A DNA stretch of 64,000 nucleotides from an uncultured Flavobacteriales bacterium (GCA_913058295.1 CAJXRD010000002.1:1-64000), one strand, 5' to 3'; positions 27,301-35,498 are shown, numbered from the stretch's first letter. Notes: generated by a model from the letters alone, not told the origin. A program made the numbers and translations.

Positions 27301-28049
27301 GTTTTCATAAGGGGGCATTTTTCTTGCAACAGCAATTAAAAGTAGATATCTTACCTATTTATATTCACGGAAATTCTGAAGTAATGCCTAAAGGTGATTT
27401 TATGATTCATTCAGGAGAAATTACGGTTAAGATTGGAGAAAGAATACCCTATAACAGCACTAGTTTTGGAGAAACAGATAGAGAACGAACAAAAAATATT
27501 AGCACATATTATAAAAGTAATTTTTTAAGTTTTAGAGAAGAATGCGAAAATGAAGACTATTTTAAAAGAATTCTATTATCAAATTATAAATATAAAGACC
27601 CAAGAATTATTTCCTTGGTGAAAGACGATTTTGATAAGAATAAAAAGGTATATCATCTTTTAAATAATAACATCCCTATGCGATCTAAAATTCTTCATAT
27701 TGGTGAGGATTATGGGCAATTAGATATACTTTTAGTTTCAAAATATGCAGAAAGAAAAATCACTTCTTTTATAGCAGATGAAACCAAACAAAAGGTAGCA
27801 AGAAACTGTTATACCAGTAAGAAAAGAAAGGTTAATTATATTTCAGAAATAGAAGAATTAGATAAATCAGTTTTTCAAACGATAGTATTGGTCAATACTA
27901 ATATTGAAACAATTATTGATATTTCAAAATTCCCTAATCTTAAAAATATTGTAATTTTAAATCAAGCTTATTCTTTAGAAAAAATGGAGGCGAATGGGTT
28001 TATTATAATTAAGGAAATAGAGAATATGATGTTTTTAGAAAAACAATGA
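24369..28049 (+). CDS. MMPL/RND-type exporter fused to PlsC-like acyltransferase and a C-terminal Rossmann-like domain
   Basis: 1226 residues, TTG start at 24369. Residues about 1-840 form an RND/MMPL exporter with two repeats, each an N-terminal span, a periplasmic loop and a cluster of five to six spans (SISLTVLMLILIVFYKKLTIPIVLF... and FIAVILVLLLFYRSISLTLITSVPIALTWLF). Residues about 870-1060 are a PlsC-like acyltransferase with NHSSSLD near 898 and FPEGKRS near 965. The last 130 residues (KILHIGEDYGQLDILLVSKY...NIVILNQAYSLEKMEANGFIII) look like a degenerate SAM-methyltransferase fold. The exporter part corresponds to ApeM. The fusion places acyl transfer next to export. No frameshift is visible. 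Confidence 0.88.
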   Translation: MDILFYNIYSFIASRKLWSIGVLMLFVFGLIFLVSKIEFEEDISKLIPATEDTKELQKVLKSAKFSDKLVVNIQMQADGTFEDLTDYASQFIDSILVTSSAFIENIQGKVSDEDVLETMNFVYQNLPLFLEEKDYNVIRNKLTADSIDAITLANYKSILSPSGIITKNTIIKDPLGLSFIALKKMQSLNIGDEFIVENGFVVTKNKKNILLFITPKLKSSETSNNSEFVDQLYAVQEKLNNRFNTKVQSEYFGGVIIAVANARQIKNDIQFTVSISLTVLMLILIVFYKKLTIPIVLFVPTIIGGLLAGVFLLIIRDKISAISLGLGSVLLGITIDYSLHILTHLRNNNSVKELYKDVAQPILMSSLTTALAFLCLLFINSQALQDLGIFAAISVLGASIFALIFIPQVYKTSEKKENRSTVLDKVASYNFHKSKVALGLIILVFIISVFTNNKVSFNNDLTTLNFVPPALEAAEEKLDKLTNFSSKSLYITSYADNKDKALLVNDSIYSRLIELKKKGEIYNFSSIGTLVLSKEVQEQKIELWNSFWTENIKSSTQNDLTDSGSKLGFKPTTFNQFYTLISKEFTTIGLEDYKAIKTFQISDYINVTPNFSTVTSLVKVKEENLQNVMKVFKDKENVMLIDRRQINETFLGNLKNDFNELILYSFIAVILVLLLFYRSISLTLITSVPIALTWLFTIGVMGLFHLEFNVFNIIISSFIFGLGIDYSIFMTNALQKDYTYGTKEIRTYKISILLSVITTVLGVGVLVFAKHPAIYSMSIVSLIGILITAFVAFTIQPLLFKIFISDRAKRGYSPINLILFIRSMLLMAFYALGGMLLSLFSLTILQIIPVSKKIKYRWMHKRIAVFANKVLKNHYLAKKKVINNVNESFEKPALIISNHSSSLDTISISSLTPNIIFMVNDWVYKSPVFGVLARVLGYYPVSTGVDGSVNHLQNKLNQGYMLCVFPEGKRSFTNKMGRFHKGAFFLQQQLKVDILPIYIHGNSEVMPKGDFMIHSGEITVKIGERIPYNSTSFGETDRERTKNISTYYKSNFLSFREECENEDYFKRILLSNYKYKDPRIISLVKDDFDKNKKVYHLLNNNIPMRSKILHIGEDYGQLDILLVSKYAERKITSFIADETKQKVARNCYTSKKRKVNYISEIEELDKSVFQTIVLVNTNIETIIDISKFPNLKNIVILNQAYSLEKMEANGFIIIKEIENMMFLEKQ

Positions 28050-28074
28050 CATTGTATTTAATAGAAAATATAAA

Positions 28075-29589
28075 ATGAAGGATAAATACGACGTAGTTAT
28101 CATAGGTAGTGGCTTAGGAGGACTAGTGTCTGCAAATATTTTAGCACGTCATGGCTACAGTGTTTGCGTATTAGAAAAGAATCAGCAATATGGGGGAAAT
28201 TTGCAAATATTTGTTAGGAACAAAAATATTTTTGATACTGGAGTACATTATATTGGAAGTTTAGGAGAAGGTGAAAATCTGAATCAATATTTCACTTATT
28301 TGGGGATTATGAAGGAGCTAAAACTCCTTAAATTGGATGATGATTGTTTTGATGTTATCACATTTGATGATGAAGAAGAGGAGTATTTTCACGCCCAAGG
28401 TTATAAAGCTTTTTCAAATTCTCTTATTGGTCAGTTCCCAGAAGAAGAGATCGCTATCCATGCTTATTGTGAAAAAATTCAAGAAGTTTGTAGAAACTTC
28501 CCATTGTACAATTTAGATACTAGTTCTAAGGGATATTCTATCGATGTTTTAAATATTAAGATTTCAGGTTATTTAGACTCTATTACAAATAATGATTTAT
28601 TAAAAGCAGTTTTGGCAGGATCTAATTTTTTATATGCTGGAGGAAAAAACACACCGCTATATGTGCATGCACTATCTGTAAATTCATACATAAAGAGTTC
28701 TTGGAGATGTGTGGATGGAGGGAGTCAAATTTCTAGATTGTTAATTAAAAGAATCAAGGAGTTTGGGGGAGAGGTTTATAATTACCAAGAAGTAGTTCGA
28801 TTTGGTTTTGATGGAGAGGATATGACTTCTGTAATCACTAAGGGAGGTAAAGAAATAAAAGCGGACATGTTTATTTCTAATATAGAGCCAAAACTAACGG
28901 TTAAAATGTTAGATGGGAAGGGAATGCGAAAATCCTATGTAAATAGGATAAAATCTATTAAAAGTATGATTTCTGCTTTTAGTATCTACATTGTTTTTAA
29001 ACCAAAAACCTTTAAATATATAAATCATAATAACTATCATTTTAAAAACCCCAAGAAAGTTTGGGATGCACAAGAGTATTCAAAATCATCGTGGCCAGAA
29101 GGTTATATGTTGTCCATGGGGGTCCGGAAAAATCAGGATGAATGGAGCAACAATTTGACCGCAATGGCTTATATGAAATTTGATGAGGTTGCGCAATGGA
29201 AAGACACTTTTAATACCGTTGCAGAGGAATCTGAAAGAGGCGAAGCTTATGAGAAATTTAAAAAAGAAAAATCTGAAATATTTATAAACGAATTAGAAAA
29301 GAAATATCCAAATATTAGAGATTGTATTCAATCGGTTCATGCATCAACTCCATTGTCCTATCGGGATTATATTGGTTCTAATGATGGTGCTATTTATGGT
29401 TATGAAAAGGACGCAGATAACCCAATGATGGCTTTTTTGTCCCCTAAAACCAAAGCTAAAAAATTATTTTTCACAGGACAAAGTGTCAATATGCATGGAA
29501 TCTTAGGGGTTACAATTTCTGCCGTATTAACTTGTTCTCATATTATTGGAAAAGAAAAACTTATGCAATCTATTAAAGCATCCTTATAA
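28075..29589 (+). CDS. CrtI/phytoene-desaturase-like FAD oxidoreductase
   Basis: A 504-residue protein with the FAD-binding motif VVIIGSGLGGLVSANILARHGYSVCVLEKN, the FDTGVHYIGSLGEG segment and the C-terminal GVTISAVLTCSHIIG helix typical of phytoene desaturase/all-trans-retinol saturase-like enzymes. It could oxidise or isomerise the polyene. The cluster has no carotenoid synthase genes, so carotenoid desaturation is unlikely. The C-terminal FTGQSVNMHGILGV is the CrtI signature-like stretch. 25 bases separate it from the exporter. Confidence 0.83.
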   Translation: MKDKYDVVIIGSGLGGLVSANILARHGYSVCVLEKNQQYGGNLQIFVRNKNIFDTGVHYIGSLGEGENLNQYFTYLGIMKELKLLKLDDDCFDVITFDDEEEEYFHAQGYKAFSNSLIGQFPEEEIAIHAYCEKIQEVCRNFPLYNLDTSSKGYSIDVLNIKISGYLDSITNNDLLKAVLAGSNFLYAGGKNTPLYVHALSVNSYIKSSWRCVDGGSQISRLLIKRIKEFGGEVYNYQEVVRFGFDGEDMTSVITKGGKEIKADMFISNIEPKLTVKMLDGKGMRKSYVNRIKSIKSMISAFSIYIVFKPKTFKYINHNNYHFKNPKKVWDAQEYSKSSWPEGYMLSMGVRKNQDEWSNNLTAMAYMKFDEVAQWKDTFNTVAEESERGEAYEKFKKEKSEIFINELEKKYPNIRDCIQSVHASTPLSYRDYIGSNDGAIYGYEKDADNPMMAFLSPKTKAKKLFFTGQSVNMHGILGVTISAVLTCSHIIGKEKLMQSIKASL

Positions 29590-29591
29590 TA

Positions 29592-31274
29592 ATGTTCCGG
29601 CTAAAGAGAATATATGGGTTTGTGATTTTGGTCTTCTTCGTAACATTATTTTCCTCTTGTGGTACTAAAAAATCTCTTAACGATTTACCCGATGTAAGCT
29701 CTTATAAATTAAATGATCAACCCCGTATTTCTATAAGTGATTCCTTGTTTTTTATGGATGAAAGTAGCCTTCGGAAAAATGAATTTGGACAATGGGAACT
29801 CGTCGCTTTTGGAAATAATCCTTATGATTTAGGGAATACAATTGGATACTTAACGAATGAGTTAATTATACGTCAAGAAGACTTGTTCTTTGAAAAGGTA
29901 AAAACAATGGTTCCTTCAGAGTTTAAACAAAACCTTCTTCGTAAATTTTTAATTTGGTATGGACGTAAAATGTACCTTCATGTGAACGAAGAATATAAGG
30001 CGGAAATTTATGGAATTTCAAAATATGGATCTACAAACAATGACTTATTTGGCAATGATTATTTAAAAACATTATTCCTGCATGGGGCACATGATATTGG
30101 GCATGCGCTTCAAGATTTAGCATTGGTTGGATGTTCGTCCTTTGCTGTTTGGGGTGAAAATACTGCCGATGGGAATCTATTAATTGCTAGAAATTTTGAT
30201 TTTTACGCAGGCGATGAATTTGCAGAAAAAAAGCTCATATCATTTATCGCACCAGAAAAGGGATTTAAATTTATGGCAGTTTCTTGGGCAGGAATGATAG
30301 GCGTGATGTCTGGGATGAATGAAAAAGGACTAACGGCAACTATTAATGCTGGTAAATCTGATGTGCCAATGCTTGCTAAGACTCCAATTTCTTTGGTGAC
30401 TAGAGAGATATTACAATATGCTTCCACAATAGAAGAGGCAGTGGCAATTGCTAAGCTAAGAGAGGTTTTTGTTTCAGAAGCCATAATGGTGGGGTCTTCT
30501 ATAGATAATAAGGCGATTCTTATTGAAATGTCTCCAGAAAATTTTGATGTTTTTGAACTGGAAAATTCTTCAAAATTAATTTGTACCAATCATTTTCAAA
30601 GTGAAGCTTATAAAAATGATAAAAATAATACAAAGGCAATTTCTGAAAGCCATACAGAATATAGGTTTGACCGTATGGAAGAATTACTTGCCCAAACAGA
30701 TAAAGTCACTCCCCAAAAAGCAGTGGATATATTAAGAAACAAGGAAGGGCTTCAGGATTTGAAAATTGGTTATGGAAATGAAAAAGCACTAAATCAATTA
30801 TTGGCGCATCATGGGATTGTTTTTCAACCTGCAACTAAGAAGGTGTGGGTTTCTGCCAATCCTTATCAATTAGGGGAATTTGTGTCATTTCAATTGGATA
30901 GTGTTTTTGCGAATGCGAATCAGAAAAATAGTAGCTTATCCTTAGCTACGGATTTAATTAAAAAAGATCCTTTTATAAATTCACTTGCTTTCAGTAATTA
31001 CAAAAAATATAGAATTGAAAGAAGTAAATTAGAACAAGCCATTGAAAATAAAGAAGATATTGATTCCGAAAATTTAGAGTCTTTTATTTCCTTAAATTCT
31101 GAGTTTTGGGAAGTTTATTATATTGTAGGAACTTATTACTATAATAATAAAAACTATAAAGCAGCTTTAACTAAATTTGAAAAGGCATTAAGCAAGGAAA
31201 TTACTACGCTTATGGATAGAGAAAATGTTAAAAAATATATTAATAAAACCAAAAGGAAATTAAATGATTCCTGA
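29592..31274 (+). CDS. lipoprotein with C45-type (acyl-CoA:6-aminopenicillanate acyltransferase-like) Ntn hydrolase domain and TPR tail
   Basis: A 560-residue protein. The lipobox LFSSC at 19-23 gives a lipoprotein. The Ntn-hydrolase core has Cys181 in LVGCSSFAVWGENTADGNLLIARNFDF, the position of the nucleophile exposed by autoprocessing in C45 peptidases/acyltransferases. The C-terminus (NSEFWEVYYIVGTYYYNNKNYKAALTKFEKAL) is TPR-like. Such enzymes hydrolyse or transfer acyl amides. On the outer side of the inner membrane or in the outer membrane it could form the polyene-resorcinol ester. Overlaps the next gene by 11 bases. Confidence 0.8.
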   Translation: MFRLKRIYGFVILVFFVTLFSSCGTKKSLNDLPDVSSYKLNDQPRISISDSLFFMDESSLRKNEFGQWELVAFGNNPYDLGNTIGYLTNELIIRQEDLFFEKVKTMVPSEFKQNLLRKFLIWYGRKMYLHVNEEYKAEIYGISKYGSTNNDLFGNDYLKTLFLHGAHDIGHALQDLALVGCSSFAVWGENTADGNLLIARNFDFYAGDEFAEKKLISFIAPEKGFKFMAVSWAGMIGVMSGMNEKGLTATINAGKSDVPMLAKTPISLVTREILQYASTIEEAVAIAKLREVFVSEAIMVGSSIDNKAILIEMSPENFDVFELENSSKLICTNHFQSEAYKNDKNNTKAISESHTEYRFDRMEELLAQTDKVTPQKAVDILRNKEGLQDLKIGYGNEKALNQLLAHHGIVFQPATKKVWVSANPYQLGEFVSFQLDSVFANANQKNSSLSLATDLIKKDPFINSLAFSNYKKYRIERSKLEQAIENKEDIDSENLESFISLNSEFWEVYYIVGTYYYNNKNYKAALTKFEKALSKEITTLMDRENVKKYINKTKRKLNDS

Positions 31275-32550
31275 AATAGAATTAAAATTATTACCAGAAA
31301 TAAAGCAGTTTCAAGAAGAGAAACTCCATGAGTTACTGCAATATCTTTCAGAAAACTCTCCCTATTATAAAAGGATGTTCTTGGAGAATAATATTGCAAT
31401 TTCGGATATTAAATTGTTAGAAGACCTAGAGAAACTTCCGGTGACTACTAAGGAGGATTTAAGTAGGTTTAATGATGACTTTTTATGTATTGATCAGTCT
31501 GAGTTGATAGATTATGTAACTACTTCAGGAACTACTGGGAATCCAGTTTTCTTCGGACTATCTGATAAAGATTTAGATAGATTAGCCTATAATGAAGCAA
31601 TTTCATTTGCCTGTTCAAAAATCACAAAGAACGATACCGTTCAATTAATGACCACTATAGACAGAAGATTTTTAGCAGGATTGGCTTATTTTTTAGGAGC
31701 AAGAAAATTGGGGGCAGGTATTATTAGAGTGGGAGCGGGCATACCAGAATTGCAATGGGATTCCATTTTTAAATTTAATCCAACCTATCTAATTGCAGTT
31801 CCTTCTTTTTTATTGAAACTAATAGAATACGCAGAAAATAATAATATTACTATTAATTCAAGCTCTGTAAAAGGAGTGATATGTATTGGAGAGCCTTTAA
31901 AAGAGCAAGATTTTTCAGATAATTCACTTTCTCAAAAAATAAAGAGCAAATGGGATATCGACTTGTACTCCACCTATGCTTCTACTGAGATGAGTACTGC
32001 TTTTTCTGAATGTGAATTTCAACATGGCGGTCACCATCATCCAGAATTGATTATTGTAGAAATATTAGACGAGGACAATAAGCCAGTTAAAAATGGAGAA
32101 GATGGAGAATTAGTGGTTACCACTCTGGGGGTTGAGGCAATGCCTTTATTGCGCTTTAAAACAGGTGATGTTGTTAGAGTACATTATGATGCCTGTGGCT
32201 GTGGAAGAAACTCCCTTAGATTGGGGCCAGTAATTGGCAGGAAAAAGCATATGATAAAGTATAAAGGGACTACCATTTATCCTCCTGCGATGTATAATTT
32301 ATTGAATGATTTTTCAGAGATAGAGAATTATATTATTGAGATAGATAAAAACGAAATAGGCTTAGATAATATCACAATTAAATTAGGAACTAATGCAGCT
32401 TCAGAAGAATTGATGAAGCGTTTAAAGGATCATATAAGAGCAAAATTAAGAGTATTGCCAAATATTATTATCTTGCCAATTGCGGAAATTCATAAATTAA
32501 AATTCCCTGGGATAAATAGAAAGCCAATATTGTTTGTAGACAAAAGATAG
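31264..32550 (+). CDS. phenylacetate-CoA ligase (PaaK)-like adenylate-forming enzyme
   Basis: A 428-residue ANL-superfamily protein with the ATP loop TTSGTTGNPVFF, the YSTYASTEMSTAFSEC block, GEDGELVVTTL and the hinge LLRFKTGDVVRV. The CxCGRNSLRLGPVIGR stretch is typical of PaaK. It would activate 4-coumarate from the lyase as an adenylate and load it on CoA or ACP as polyene starter (ApeH role). Its distance from the lyase (28 kb, same operon) is notable. Start ATG 31264 lies inside the preceding gene's 3' end. Confidence 0.85.
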   Translation: MIPEIELKLLPEIKQFQEEKLHELLQYLSENSPYYKRMFLENNIAISDIKLLEDLEKLPVTTKEDLSRFNDDFLCIDQSELIDYVTTSGTTGNPVFFGLSDKDLDRLAYNEAISFACSKITKNDTVQLMTTIDRRFLAGLAYFLGARKLGAGIIRVGAGIPELQWDSIFKFNPTYLIAVPSFLLKLIEYAENNNITINSSSVKGVICIGEPLKEQDFSDNSLSQKIKSKWDIDLYSTYASTEMSTAFSECEFQHGGHHHPELIIVEILDEDNKPVKNGEDGELVVTTLGVEAMPLLRFKTGDVVRVHYDACGCGRNSLRLGPVIGRKKHMIKYKGTTIYPPAMYNLLNDFSEIENYIIEIDKNEIGLDNITIKLGTNAASEELMKRLKDHIRAKLRVLPNIIILPIAEIHKLKFPGINRKPILFVDKR

Positions 32551-32554
32551 TAAG

Positions 32555-33670
32555 ATGGATGCACAAATAAAAGAAGATTTTAAATCTATACAACCCTATA
32601 CAGACCAACAGGTTTTAGAAACTCTAAAATGGTTAGAAACCAATGAGGAGTTTATAAAAGGTATACAGTTTTTTTATCCAAAATGGACAGAAAAAGAAAT
32701 CGTTTCAAAATTACAAATGTGCAAGACTTGTGCAGATTTTCAAGTAACTTTTATTGTGGATGTTATTAATAGGTCTATTTATGACACCATGGATTCCTTT
32801 GATATTGTAGGTTTAGAAGAAATTAAAAACCCCAATAATTTAATTATCTCTAATCATCGCGATATATTTTTAGATTCTGCATTATTACAAAATCGTTTGT
32901 TTGAAATAGGAAGACCTTTTACCGAGATTTCTTTAGGAGATAATTTAATTGTAAACGAAACCATGAAAGCTGTTGCTAAACTCAATAGTATGTTTACGGT
33001 TTTAAGAAGTGGTAATAAATCTGAAATGTTGACCAATGTTCGAAATCTATCTAACTATTTGCGATATTCTATAACAGAAAAGAAAGTGTCGTCTTGGATT
33101 GCTCAAAAAAATGGAAGGGCCAAAGATGGAAATGATATAACAGCTCCCGGTTTTATTAAGATGTTGTTGTTAAGTGGTGGGGAAGATATAAAAGAAGCCA
33201 TTAGAGAACTTAATATAGTAGTTTCAACTATTTCTTACGAATACGAACCTTGCGCCTTTGAAAAAGCAAATGAACTGAGCATAATAGCAAAAGAGGGGTC
33301 TTATAAGAAGCGTCAATTTGAAAATATTTACAGTTTGGTAAACGGTGTAAAAGACAATAAGGGCGATGTGAAATTGGTATTTGAAGAATTAAATGTGGAC
33401 AATATACATTTTACTAATAATAGAAAAAAGGATGTACTTAGTGTAGCAAATGAAATAGACAGAATCGTTTATAAGAACTATCAACTTCGGAAAACAAATT
33501 ATATGGCACATGATTTATTATATAACGATAATAAGTATCGTCATCATTATTCTGAAAATGATGTTAAGGCTTTTGAGGAATATTTGTCTAAAGCTACCAG
33601 TGAAGATATTTACCACCGCCTTCTAAAGATTTATGTTTCTCCAGTTCATAATAAAGAAAAGCAAGAATAA
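32555..33670 (+). CDS. PlsC-like glycerol-3-phosphate/lysophospholipid acyltransferase, last gene of the pigment operon
   Basis: 371 residues. The motif NLIISNHRDIFLDSALL places His101 and Asp107 with five residues between them, one more than the classical H-x4-D, although Asp103 may take the role. A second block reads VNETMKAVAKLNSMFTVLR, and SWIAQKNGRAKDGNDITAPGFIKML corresponds to the FPEG-type motif of plant/bacterial PlsB-like enzymes. No membrane span is obvious. It may transfer the pigment chain or a fatty acid. Five bases follow the ligase stop. No plus-strand gene follows. Confidence 0.75.
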   Translation: MDAQIKEDFKSIQPYTDQQVLETLKWLETNEEFIKGIQFFYPKWTEKEIVSKLQMCKTCADFQVTFIVDVINRSIYDTMDSFDIVGLEEIKNPNNLIISNHRDIFLDSALLQNRLFEIGRPFTEISLGDNLIVNETMKAVAKLNSMFTVLRSGNKSEMLTNVRNLSNYLRYSITEKKVSSWIAQKNGRAKDGNDITAPGFIKMLLLSGGEDIKEAIRELNIVVSTISYEYEPCAFEKANELSIIAKEGSYKKRQFENIYSLVNGVKDNKGDVKLVFEELNVDNIHFTNNRKKDVLSVANEIDRIVYKNYQLRKTNYMAHDLLYNDNKYRHHYSENDVKAFEEYLSKATSEDIYHRLLKIYVSPVHNKEKQE

Positions 33671-33690
33671 TTTTTAATTGAAAATAAAGA

Positions 33691-33780
33691 AACCCAGGAT
33701 CGAATAGAGCTGAAGTGGAAACTCTATAAAGAGTTACAATTTTTGCCTCACAAAAAAAGATCAACTATTCTACCTGGGTT
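33691..33780 (-). ncRNA. candidate structured RNA, 6S-like architecture, strand uncertain
   Basis: Terminal repeats AACCCAGG (33691-33698) and CCTGGGTT (33773-33780) pair, followed inward by GAATAG (33702-33707) with CTATTC (33765-33770). At the centre is a second hairpin, AACTCT (33720-33725) with AGAGTT (33730-33735). A closing stem, a wide unpaired middle and an apical hairpin are the 6S RNA layout, and flavobacteria are known to have a divergent 6S. Read on the minus strand, the closing stem is followed by a T-rich tract (TTTCTTTATTTTC), which suits termination. A TAnnTTTG-like box on the minus strand lies at 33893-33900. I could not compare with an RNA model. Confidence 0.4.
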
Positions 33781-33920
33781 AATTTGTAAACGTCTATAGT
33801 GAGCTATAAAAATATCCCCCGATATAATTACTTTTAAATCACTAAAGAATTGCCATTTTTAAAAGCACTAAAATGTATTCTGCTTTATAAGACAAAGGTA
33901 AATCAAGACATAAGAAAAAT

Positions 33921-34007
33921 CCTACAAAATAATTTACTTTTAGCTAAAAAGTTATAAATAATCGATTAACAGCCAATAAACCCCTACATTATAGTCTTTT
34001 TTGTAGG
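33921..34007. repeat. 9-bp inverted repeat spaced by 69 bases
   Basis: CCTACAAAA (33921-33929) is the exact reverse complement of TTTTGTAGG (33999-34007). It lies in the gene-free stretch 33671-34162, between the RNA candidate and the terminator. It could be part of a longer RNA fold or chance in AT-rich sequence. Confidence 0.25.
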
Positions 34008-34057
34008 ATAAATAATTAAATATTAAGATCGATTCTAATTATTATATAGCTTAAAAC

Positions 34058-34090
34058 ACTAAAAGCCCTCTTAATAAGAGGGCTTTTAGT
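34058..34090. terminator. strong bidirectional terminator between the pigment operon and the minus-strand gene 34163-35161
   Basis: ACTAAAAGCCCTCTT and AAGAGGGCTTTTAGT form a perfect 15-bp stem with loop AAT. AAAA/TTTT flank the GC-rich core on both sides, so it can stop transcription from either direction. The gene-free stretch 33671-34162 otherwise holds the RNA candidate and one spaced inverted repeat. Confidence 0.85.
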
Positions 34091-34162
34091 ACTGAAGTCA
34101 GAATTATTCTATTACGGGATTATTATTTACTGAATATTAAGTGATTGAAAAAGAATTAAATA

Positions 34163-35161
34163 TTATTTGCAAGTATCGTATTTTCCAAACTCTTTCTCTC
34201 TAAAATAGGCGTCGAATAACTGCCCATTTTTACCTCCCATATTGGTATAAATCTCCCCTGTTTTTGTGTTTACAAAACTCCTAACATATTGTATTCTTGC
34301 AGTAGTTGCTGGTCCAAAATTACCAACAACAATACTAAAAGGGAAGAAAAAGCCAATGATACGGTCTTCTTCGTTTTCTATAGCTATAGAAATATCTTTT
34401 TCAGATAGTGTTTTAATTTCACCTGAAAAATTAGCATTGATTTCAGGTAAACTTGTTTTTTCATGAATTGCTTCTTTTTGAATATAGGCAGTATTCCCGG
34501 AAAATTCTGGACAATTTTGTGGAGAAACTTCTAATACATATTTATGGAATGAAAATTTCTTTTTATTGTTTTCAACTATATAATCCATGTGTTGATTCAT
34601 TAGTTTTAAGGAAAGTACAAAGTCACTATATTTTATTTGATCATTTCTATTATGTGTATAGTTAATAAAATAGCAATAATCTGTTTTAATACGTCCTTTT
34701 TCTATCCTACTATAATTTAGAGTAGGTACCGTTAAACTAGGGAAATAAGTAAAGCCATAAGAGTCTTGCCGTTTCGAGTTGGTCTCACTATACCATAACA
34801 CGGTATACTCTTCAGTATCACCTTTAATTAATTCTTTAACTTCAGAGGTGGTTTTATAAATTACTTCTGGGTTTACATTCCAATGATTTTGTATGGCCTC
34901 TTTAATAAGGTTGTTATAATCTGTTACAAAAGTCTCATACTTATCAATTTTATCCTGATACTCTGCAATCTTAGCTTCTTTTTTTTCTTTACTCTTTTTC
35001 TTTTCCCATTTTTCTATTAGTTTATTGTCTATTTCTAACATTTCAACAATTAAGGTGCGACTTTTCATGTCTGGAAAATCTTCGGCCTTGGCATTAGATA
35101 TTTGAGCCTGGCTTGTTATCGTAAAAAAAAGAATGGAGACAATAAATAGTATTTGTTTCAT
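34163..35161 (-). CDS. secreted hypothetical protein (332 aa)
   Basis: Signal peptide MKQILFIVSILFFTITSQA (cleavage after residue 19 or so). A charged coiled-coil-like segment follows (KLIEKWEKKKSKEKKEAKIAEYQDKIDKYETF, residues about 47-78), then a mixed alpha/beta part with VLEVSPQNCPEF and a C-terminal IYTNMGGKNGQLFDAYF. No family recognised. It converges with the pigment operon and ends before the terminator at 34058-34090. The 154-base gap to 35316 shows no clear minus-strand -7 box. Confidence 0.75.
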   Translation of the reverse strand: MKQILFIVSILFFTITSQAQISNAKAEDFPDMKSRTLIVEMLEIDNKLIEKWEKKKSKEKKEAKIAEYQDKIDKYETFVTDYNNLIKEAIQNHWNVNPEVIYKTTSEVKELIKGDTEEYTVLWYSETNSKRQDSYGFTYFPSLTVPTLNYSRIEKGRIKTDYCYFINYTHNRNDQIKYSDFVLSLKLMNQHMDYIVENNKKKFSFHKYVLEVSPQNCPEFSGNTAYIQKEAIHEKTSLPEINANFSGEIKTLSEKDISIAIENEEDRIIGFFFPFSIVVGNFGPATTARIQYVRSFVNTKTGEIYTNMGGKNGQLFDAYFREKEFGKYDTCK

Positions 35162-35315
35162 AATTATTGGGTATTAATAGTATGGTTAAATTAAACGTGT
35201 AATTAATGATTAATATCACGAATGTAGGGAATATTAGATTCTAAAAGAAAGTTATGGAATGGCTTCTCTATATAATGAACAGTTAAGTCCTTGTTATCTA
35301 TAAGTTAAGGTCTTT

Positions 35316-35498
35316 TTATTGCCCAATAGGAATTACAGAAAAAGATAGTAGAGTATTGTCTTGGATAATTATGTCAAATTCAAGTGGATTACAACAAACC
35401 TCACAATCCTCAATAAAATTTTGATTAGGTACAGAGGGGTCAATCATTTTTAATTGATTTTCCCAACAATGTGGACAGTCAAAATAATGTTCGATCAT
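35316..35498 (-). CDS. CPXCG-motif cysteine-rich small protein
   Basis: 60 residues with two Cys pairs: CPHC near residue 8 and CEVC plus an adjacent Cys near residues 33-36 (DCEVCCNPLEFDI). This spacing gives a zinc-ribbon as in the CPXCG family of small bacterial proteins of unknown function. The start MIEHYFDCPHC is the usual N-terminus of that family. No signal peptide. Monocistronic as far as can be seen. Confidence 0.75.
   Translation of the reverse strand: MIEHYFDCPHCWENQLKMIDPSVPNQNFIEDCEVCCNPLEFDIIIQDNTLLSFSVIPIGQ

Noticed and set aside
28075-29589. Carotenoid biosynthesis locus because of the CrtI-like gene
   Set aside because: No phytoene synthase, lycopene cyclase or isoprenoid genes are near. 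The neighbours are all aryl-polyene/dialkylresorcinol genes.
30203-30589. 128-codon minus-strand open frame opposite the C45-like gene
   Set aside because: Lies over the Ntn-hydrolase core and has no promoter or recognisable domain.
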